The position numbers and the translations under genes were made by a program. The notes under the pieces are model-generated. The model saw nothing but the letters and a program-made list of their open reading frames with translations. It searched no databases and was not told the DNA's origin. From M0108 sp964523415 (GTDB lineage Bacteria; Pseudomonadota; Gammaproteobacteria; Chromatiales; Chromatiaceae): 29,202 nt of DNA. Location: positions 1 to 29,202 of the forward strand of contig CAZFZB010000026.1 of NCBI GenBank assembly GCA_964523415.1. The letters run 5' to 3'. This document shows positions 27,219-29,202 of the stretch, piece after piece (position 1 is the stretch's first letter; each line of letters opens with the position of its first letter).

Positions 27219-28443
27219 GTTACATCTTTTGGAGACGGCAGGTTTCGCGACCCGGGCGATCCGCACCGGCCAGCACCGCACGGCAGAGGGAGAACACAGC
27301 GAGCCCATCTTCGCTACCTCCAGCTATGTCTTCGCCAATGCCGCCGAGGCGGCGGCGCGTTTCGCCGGGGATGTACCGGGCAACATTTACTCTCGTTTCA
27401 CCAATCCCACGGTAAGGGCCTTCGAGGAACGTCTTGCGGTTTTGGAAGGCGGAGAGGCCTGTGTCGCTACCGCCTCGGGCATGGCTGCAATACTCGCCAC
27501 CTGTCTGGGACTGCTCAAAGCCGGTGACCACATCCTGTCCTCTCGCGCCATCTTTGGCAGTACAACGGTCCTGTTCAACAAGTACCTGTCCCGATTTGGG
27601 GTTGCGATCAGCTATGTGGACCTTCCCGATCTAGACGCATGGGCTGCCGCCATCAGAGCCAACACCCGGCTGTTGTTTCTGGAAACTCCCTCCAACCCCC
27701 TGACGGAGATGGCCGACATCCGCGCCCTGGCGGATCTGGCCCATGCCCATGGCTGCCTGCTGGCGGTGGACAACTGCTTCTGCACTCCCGCCCTGCAAAG
27801 GCCGCTTGGCTTGGGTGCCGATCTGGTCATCCACTCGGCTACCAAGTACCTGGATGGTCAGGGTCGTTGCTTGGGTGGGGCCGTTGTCGGGGACGCCCGT
27901 CTGGTGGGTGAGGATGTCTATGGGGTCATCCGCACCGCCGGGCCCAGTATGAGCCCCTTCAATGCCTGGGTGTTCCTTAAAGGCCTGGAGACCCTGGAGT
28001 TGCGGATGCTGGCCCATGCTCAAACGGCCCAGGCCCTGGCCGAGTGGCTAGTCCGACACCCAGCCGTCGAGCGCGTTCACTATCCTGGTCTGCCCTCCCA
28101 TCCTCAACACCACCTGGTAGGCAGCCAGCAGCGCACTGGTGGCGGCATTGTTGCCTTCGAGGTACGTGGTGGACGGGAGGCAGCGTGGCGGGTCATCGAC
28201 GCCACTCGCTTCCTCTCCATCACCGCTAACCTGGGTGACACCAAGTCCACTATCACCCATCCCGCGACTACCACCCACGGCCGCCTGAGCGAGGAGGAAC
28301 GTGCCAGCGCCGGAATCCACGAGGGCCTGATCCGCGTCGCCGTCGGTTTGGAAGATGAGGCCGATATCACCGCCGATCTGGCCCTGGGCCTGGATCGGAA
28401 CAGGGAATACTGTAGTTCCGAATCGGCGTGGTCACGACCTTAA
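27211..28443 (+). CDS. metZ: O-succinylhomoserine sulfhydrylase
   Basis: 410 residues from ATG 27211, inside the end of purF (8-nt overlap). Cys/Met-metabolism PLP enzyme: YSRFTNPT, SGMAAI, and PLP Lys212 in SATKYLDGQGR, then LGDTKSTITHPATTTH. The purF-metZ order is that of Pseudomonas, where MetZ makes homocysteine directly from O-succinylhomoserine and sulfide; E. coli lacks it. MetB or MetC-type activity is less likely from the context. The last residues (NREYCSSESAWSRP) extend past the conserved end DLALGLD, possibly read-through into sequence altered by the insertion-element debris next door. Confidence 0.93.
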   Translation: MPELHLLETAGFATRAIRTGQHRTAEGEHSEPIFATSSYVFANAAEAAARFAGDVPGNIYSRFTNPTVRAFEERLAVLEGGEACVATASGMAAILATCLGLLKAGDHILSSRAIFGSTTVLFNKYLSRFGVAISYVDLPDLDAWAAAIRANTRLLFLETPSNPLTEMADIRALADLAHAHGCLLAVDNCFCTPALQRPLGLGADLVIHSATKYLDGQGRCLGGAVVGDARLVGEDVYGVIRTAGPSMSPFNAWVFLKGLETLELRMLAHAQTAQALAEWLVRHPAVERVHYPGLPSHPQHHLVGSQQRTGGGIVAFEVRGGREAAWRVIDATRFLSITANLGDTKSTITHPATTTHGRLSEEERASAGIHEGLIRVAVGLEDEADITADLALGLDRNREYCSSESAWSRP

Positions 28444-28489
28444 CCCCAGCGGGTTCCTCCAGATTGTCTAGAGTGTGCCGGATCGCATC

Positions 28490-28708
28490 TCAACTGACCA
28501 TGGCCTGCATCCTAACAGCTAGGGCGTGGGGGCTGGTCAGTTGGAGGGGACAGTTGGCCATCCAGGTGTCGAAGAGGCCGCTGACGTGGAGGTATGAGAT
28601 GAAGAAGTACAACTGGCCTAGGGGCGTGACTGCCGGCTAGGAGTTCCATTCGACATGAATCTGGCCCCGGAAGGTATCGATGACGATGGGCTAAAAAACG
28701 TCACCCAT
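28490..28708 (-). pseudogene. 5' fragment of a DDE-type transposase gene with two in-frame TAG codons
   Basis: From an ATG at 28708 one frame runs through TAG at 28691-28693 and TAG at 28637-28639 to a TGA at 28490-28492. Between the stops it reads as normal protein: MGDVF, then PIVIDTFRGQIHVEWNS, then TPLGQLYFFISYLHVSGLFDTW, ending with CPLQLTSPHALAVR near 28511. I recall this style (HVEW..AAVTPLGQL..F, GLFD.WV..CPL.YTSPNAP..R) as the N terminus of a family of full-length transposases of about 400-450 residues; I cannot give the IS family with certainty. After the Arg codon at 28511-28513 the resemblance stops, so at least 80 percent of the gene is gone. The catalytic domain is absent. Confidence 0.5.
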
Positions 28709-28765
28709 GCCCTTGGTTGGGTTCAACCTTCGAGTGAGGGTTCAGGGCGTGCCTGGGTGATTTAT

Positions 28766-28823
28766 TTGATTTCTATATCAAGGATTCAATCCCCCGCCTT
28801 TTAGGCGGGCAGATTTCATCTGC
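28766..28823 (+). repeat. Hairpin cluster, probable left end of the IS200/IS605-type element
   Basis: Three small inverted repeats lie upstream of tnpA: ttgat/atcaa (28766-28781), cccgcct/aggcggg with a 3-nt loop (28793-28809), and gcagat/atctgc with a 3-nt loop (28809-28823). Elements of this family have no terminal inverted repeats but carry subterminal hairpins that TnpA binds as single strands; the GC hairpin just upstream of tnpA fits this. The exact element boundary cannot be set. Confidence 0.5.
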
Positions 28824-28871
28824 AGCCCTTGGAGAGGTGGGCATGATAGTCCACTCAACGAGGGAGACGGG

Positions 28872-29202
28872 ATGGACTGTTGGTACGGCAGTCACAGGGT
28901 CTTCAAGTTCGAATACCGCTTTGTCTGGGTGACCAAGTATCGCCACACGGTGCTGACGGGGGATGAGGGAGAGCGGGTGCGCGAGCGGTCCGGCAGATCT
29001 GCGCTGCGTTCGAGATCCGGATTCTGAAGGGGGTAGTGAGCAAGTACCCTGTGCACACTCTGGTCTCGGCGCCACCCGAGCTGGCTCCGAGCGAGATCAT
29101 GAGGCGGATCAAAGGGCGCCCGGCAAGCAAGCTGTTCGAATCATTTCCCGCGCTGAAGAAGCGCTACTGGGGAAGGCATTTTTGGGTGCGCGGGTACATC
29201 TG
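28872..29202 (+). pseudogene. tnpA: IS200/IS605-family TnpA transposase, frameshifted, HUH motif damaged, cut by window end
   Basis: ATG at 28872 after AGGGAGACGGG starts MDCWYGSHRVFKFEYRFVW and VTKYRH, the unmistakable N terminus of the small Y1 HUH transposases. After ERVRE (codon 28983-28985) the frame shifts: a stop follows 17 codons later, while from 28988 another frame continues VRQICAAFEIRILKGVVS, then LVSAPPELAPSEIMRRIKG and KKRYWGRHFWVRGYI up to the last base. One missing base between 28983 and 28988 explains it (GAGC-GGTC for an expected GAGCTGGTC). The usual DHVH of the HUH motif reads YPVH: the first His codon is replaced by CCT at 29048-29050. The catalytic Tyr would lie beyond the window. 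With both defects the gene is almost certainly dead. Confidence 0.9.

Larger units (their letters stand above)
28766..29202 (+). mobile_element. Decayed IS200/IS605-type insertion sequence, right end outside window
   Basis: Combines the hairpin cluster, a 48-nt leader and the broken tnpA. No tnpB is visible within the window; it could follow further right. The element lies next to the transposase fragment at 28490-28708, making the stretch after metZ a deposit of mobile-element remains in an otherwise dense core region. Confidence 0.7.

Noticed and set aside
28428..28640. 70-codon plus-strand frame after metZ
   Set aside because: Overlaps the metZ end in another frame and lies antisense to the transposase fragment; no ribosome site or recognisable features.
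28773..29075. 100-codon minus-strand frame over the IS element
   Set aside because: Shadow of the tnpA remnant, which is recognised by sequence in two plus-strand frames.

Overview
The window reads as a chromosomal segment of a GC-rich gammaproteobacterium. The gene order leuC-leuD-leuB-asd-fimV-truA-trpF-trpB-trpA-accD-folC-SPOR-cvpA-purF-metZ is the conserved gammaproteobacterial core block. The insertion of trpFBA between truA and accD, together with a bacterial CDP-archaeol-synthase homologue, fits Chromatiales (purple sulfur bacteria and relatives) best. That placement is inferred from synteny and protein style, not from a database search. A run of exactly 100 N at 3737-3836 shows a scaffolded draft assembly.

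Bases 1-3736 are the more accessory part: a 5'-truncated CorA/ZntB-type metal transporter; an isolated, previously easy-to-miss 51-residue gene on the minus strand with its own promoter, dyad and terminator; an exported coiled-coil protein of unknown function with an 11-residue repeat array; a CDP-archaeol-synthase-like membrane protein; and the start of another membrane protein that runs into the gap. Bases 3843-5287 hold a divergent thioredoxin pair: a CnoX-like Trx-TPR chaperone/redox protein and thioredoxin 2 (trxC). Bases 5571-10672 hold carA, carB and greA (carbamoyl phosphate for pyrimidines and arginine; transcript cleavage factor).

Bases 10769-28443 are a nearly continuous plus-strand run with many overlaps or abutting genes: leucine biosynthesis (leuCDB), aspartate-semialdehyde dehydrogenase, FimV, TruA, the last three steps of tryptophan synthesis, the carboxyltransferase beta subunit of acetyl-CoA carboxylase, folate polyglutamylation, a SPOR-domain division protein, CvpA, PurF and a sulfhydrylase for methionine. 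An extended -10 promoter candidate before the SPOR gene and hairpins before greA and fimV suggest internal transcription boundaries.

Bases 28444-29202 are an insertion-sequence graveyard: a 5' fragment of a DDE-type transposase with two in-frame TAG codons on the minus strand, then the hairpin-bearing left end and a frameshifted tnpA of an IS200/IS605-type element whose HUH motif has lost its first histidine. No tRNA, rRNA or CRISPR was seen. I found no convincing new multi-gene system; the least explained material is the 51-residue gene with its promoter dyad, the 11-mer-repeat exported protein, and the CarS-like/membrane protein pair next to the gap.
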